From the NCBI GenBank assembly GCA_040756905.1, contig JBFLYD010000048.1, positions 1 through 63,390 on the forward strand: a DNA stretch of 63,390 bases. The letters run 5' to 3'. The notes beneath the pieces are model-generated. The model had not been told where the DNA came from. It ran no database searches and worked only from the letters and a program-made list of their open reading frames with translations. The translations under genes and the position numbers were made by a program. Below, piece by piece: positions 61,939 to 63,390 of the stretch (position 1 is the first letter of the stretch; every line of letters starts with the position of its first letter). The DNA is from Acidobacteriota bacterium (GTDB lineage Bacteria; Acidobacteriota; Aminicenantia; JBFLYD01).

Positions 61939-62436
61939 TCACCCAATTACAGGTACTCCTACAATATATGGTCTAAGACCGTGAGGATGCCTCGTCATAA
62001 ACTTACTGTAATTTTTCTTATACAAATCAGTGTTTTCAACTTCTTTTAACCACTTTTTAACACCCTCAACAATATCATTGCAAAATATACGAACGTCGAT
62101 ATTCAAGGCATCATTTAAAATGTTGCAATGGGAAACATTTGTAGTAGCTGTTGGCTCAACAAATAATACTCTCGAATAATTGCTCTTTGGGTGTTGGGAA
62201 CTTCCCTGATGCAACAGTGAACATCTAAAATAGTAACAATCTTCTCCATCTAAAAAACTATGGTATTTTCCAGCAACATATTTATTGAACCATTGCACAT
62301 ATTTATCTTTATTGGCCTCTCCATTTTCGGAATATATTGCCCCGCAAATATCTGGAATTGCTAGTGTGACAAAAAGCGAAAGGTAGTATAGATTATTATC
62401 AAGCCCTTTTTTGATTTGCTCCAAAAGATTTTTCAT
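61939..62436 (-). CDS. HEPN-like cassette protein
   Basis: 165 residues, helical N-half (LLEQIKKGLDNNLYYLSLFVTLAIPDICGAI). YYFRCSLLHQGSS contains R71-x4-H76, the arrangement of the HEPN catalytic motif, followed by a region with little similarity that I can place (YSRVLFVEPTATTNVSHCNI). It is a single-gene integron cassette of about 600 bases between attC sites 3 and 2. It could be a toxin-like or defence RNase; the assignment rests on one motif and the helical context. Confidence 0.55.
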   Translation of the reverse strand: MKNLLEQIKKGLDNNLYYLSLFVTLAIPDICGAIYSENGEANKDKYVQWFNKYVAGKYHSFLDGEDCYYFRCSLLHQGSSQHPKSNYSRVLFVEPTATTNVSHCNILNDALNIDVRIFCNDIVEGVKKWLKEVENTDLYKKNYSKFMTRHPHGLRPYIVGVPVIG

Positions 62437-62468
62437 CTTTTCCTCCGAATCTCATGGGTTGATGTTTC

Positions 62469-62556
62469 GCCTAACGGTCGCGGACATGCGAAGTGCGAGA
62501 CGTAGCCGAGCATTTGGGTGAGGGCGTCAGCCCGAACCGCATGTCCGCTGTTATAT
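62469..62556 (-). other. attC-like integron recombination site 3
   Basis: Minus strand: R'' ATATAAC (62556-62550), a 10-bp perfect stem (CGGACATGCG with CGCATGTCCG), and R' GTTAGGC (62475-62469). 88 bases, about 75 bases after the stop of the nuclease gene. A reading frame across it is an artefact. Confidence 0.78.
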
Positions 62557-62578
62557 GACCGAGCCAAAGGCGAGGCAA

Positions 62579-62595
62579 GGAAACCGAAGGTTTCC
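62579..62595 (-). terminator. Short hairpin downstream of the nuclease gene
   Basis: GGAAACC-GAA-GGTTTCC is a perfect 7-bp stem just 3' of the nuclease stop, inside a looser GAGCCAA/TTGGC pairing. There is no strong T-tail, so it may be part of an extended attC fold. Confidence 0.35.
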
Positions 62596-62629
62596 GCAGA
62601 GTTCGGCTTGGCGGTAATCTCGTCAATCA

Positions 62630-63264
62630 TTATCTTATCCCACCTTCCGCTATTAATGCTTCATCTGTATACATTTGTTTATTGGTAGAATTAAACTCAT
62701 GCTTTATCTGTCCAATTAAATTATCAGTGCTAAAAATTTTCCAATATACCGGAATGAATGCTCTTTTGCCTTCCCGCTCGGCTCTTTCGATTTTAAAACT
62801 GACGACTAAATGTCGTGCGTCATAAATAACCTTAAAATCAGTTGGCCTTTCTGCTGGCGAGAAATAAAATGATCTCTGTGTTGTCTGGTAATTTCTTTCG
62901 TTGTAAGTTTTGCACTCTATATAATTTGGTCTTCCGTTTCTATCTTTAAGGAAAATATCTGGATAACCCACGGCCTTTTTCTTTCCTTCTCTTGTTTCGG
63001 GTCTATCCGCATTAAGGCCGATTTGATTTAGGGCCTCGAGCATAAACGGCTCAATATGATTCCCGACTTCGTTTTCTCTTCTCGTGAATATTCCTTTCTT
63101 ATTGGCGTTTTTTGTTGCAATTTTTGTCGCCGCAATTAAGTCTTCAAGTAGTTGTTTGTCGTCGGGATTATTTTTATCAAACGGAATTACATCACAACCG
63201 GACATCGCTTTTATAGCAATCTTGAAAGGAATATTTTTGAGTGGCTTAAGAAATTGAGAAATGG
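62630..63264 (-). pseudogene. PD-(D/E)XK restriction-like endonuclease, 5' end lost to an insertion sequence
   Basis: About 211 residues of native sequence remain. The active site is seen in GYPDIFLKDRNG...YIECKTYNER (PD then ExK), typical of type II restriction and related nucleases; GNHIEPFMLEALNQIGLNADRPE lies before it. The frame continues to 63340, but its first 25 residues (MGGHFQSESVAGLNRNRWPL) are translated from IS21-like terminal repeats, so the true N-terminus and start are gone. No methyltransferase gene is visible. It lies in the same cassette array, followed by attC site 3. Confidence 0.65.
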
Positions 63265-63390
63265 TGTATATTCCGATCCAAAGTGGCCATCGATTCCGAT
63301 TCAAACCGGCCACTGATTCTGATTGAAAGTGGCCACCCATTCCGATTTATTCCGGCCACTTTTTCGATGAAATCAGAATTTGAAAAAGTT
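63265..63390. mobile_element. End of an IS21-family-like insertion sequence
   Basis: From TGTATATTCCG (63265) four tandem repeats of ATTCCGATnnAAAGTGGCCA type start at 63270, 63293, 63316 and 63339, an exact 23-base period. Multiple terminal repeats beginning TG are the mark of IS21-family ends. istA/istB would lie beyond the window. The insertion cuts the nuclease gene. Confidence 0.65.

Noticed and set aside
62433-62630. 65-residue reading frame between the HEPN-like and nuclease genes
   Set aside because: It lies across attC site 3 and its stem; the translation reflects the palindrome and no ribosome site was seen.
1-63390. tRNA, rRNA and CRISPR arrays
   Set aside because: No cloverleaf with a GGTTCGAATCC-type arm, no rRNA stretch and no regularly spaced direct repeats were seen by reading; a covariance search could still find something small.

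Overview
The window reads as chromosome from an AT-rich, Gram-negative (diderm), probably anaerobic bacterium. It carries two TonB-dependent receptors, a CusCBA-type tripartite efflux pump, a system I cytochrome c maturation operon, a tungsten-type aldehyde:ferredoxin oxidoreductase, a sortilin-like BNR-repeat protein and several secreted six-bladed beta-propellers. This mix resembles Acidobacteriota/Aminicenantes-like lineages, but that is inference from gene content; no rRNA or tRNA gene was seen.

Layout. 0.3-8.3 kb: flavoprotein, secreted serine hydrolase, aldehyde:ferredoxin oxidoreductase, isoprenylcysteine-type methyltransferase, Tat-exported class V aminotransferase, E1/ThiF-like adenylyltransferase. 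8.5-19 kb: BNR-repeat protein, TonB receptor, a beta-lactamase-fold protein with a propeller inserted in it, then an iron-box-controlled TonB receptor followed by a small Cys/His protein and a di-haem cytochrome c. 19.1-19.8 kb: nucleotidyltransferase pair. 19.9-26.5 kb: complete ccm operon including a 44-residue CcmD and a Cys-type CcmE. 26.9-38.2 kb: copper island (CopA with a YHS domain, YHS protein, CusA, CusB, CusC, M56 peptidase, BlaI repressor). 38.4-41.5 kb: a sigma-54-type promoter driving a secreted Cys-rich peptide, propeller and thioredoxin-like genes. 42-49.6 kb: Lrp regulator and a split glutamate synthase with associated flavin/FeS genes. 49.6-56.2 kb: pyruvate-kinase C-domain-like protein, membrane pyrophosphatase, NAD-binding protein, radical SAM/SPASM protein, UbiA prenyltransferase. 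56.7-60.1 kb: ChaN-like protein, CDF metal transporter, VapBC. 60.3-63.4 kb: an integron-type cassette array with three attC-like sites, ending in an IS21-like terminus.

The strongest novelty candidate is the cassette at about 60.36-61.87 kb. It encodes a minimal CRISPR polymerase-like cyclase (mCpol) overlapping a CARF-HEPN effector, and so looks like a self-contained cyclic-nucleotide defence module. Neighbouring cassettes carry another HEPN-like protein and a truncated PD-(D/E)XK nuclease.

Three near-identical BlaI-type palindromes lie upstream of blaI itself, the ccm operon and the beta-lactamase/propeller gene. They suggest one repressor regulon linking copper efflux, cytochrome c assembly and an exported sensor-like protein. 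The M56 partner of BlaI lacks the penicillin-sensor domain and ends in a Cys/His-rich tail, which fits metal sensing. The sigma-54-driven secreted peptide operon is a second candidate for an undescribed system.

Intergenic regions hold several families of palindromic or terminally inverted repeats. One GGGGAGAGG-containing family brackets and enters a DUF559 endonuclease gene.
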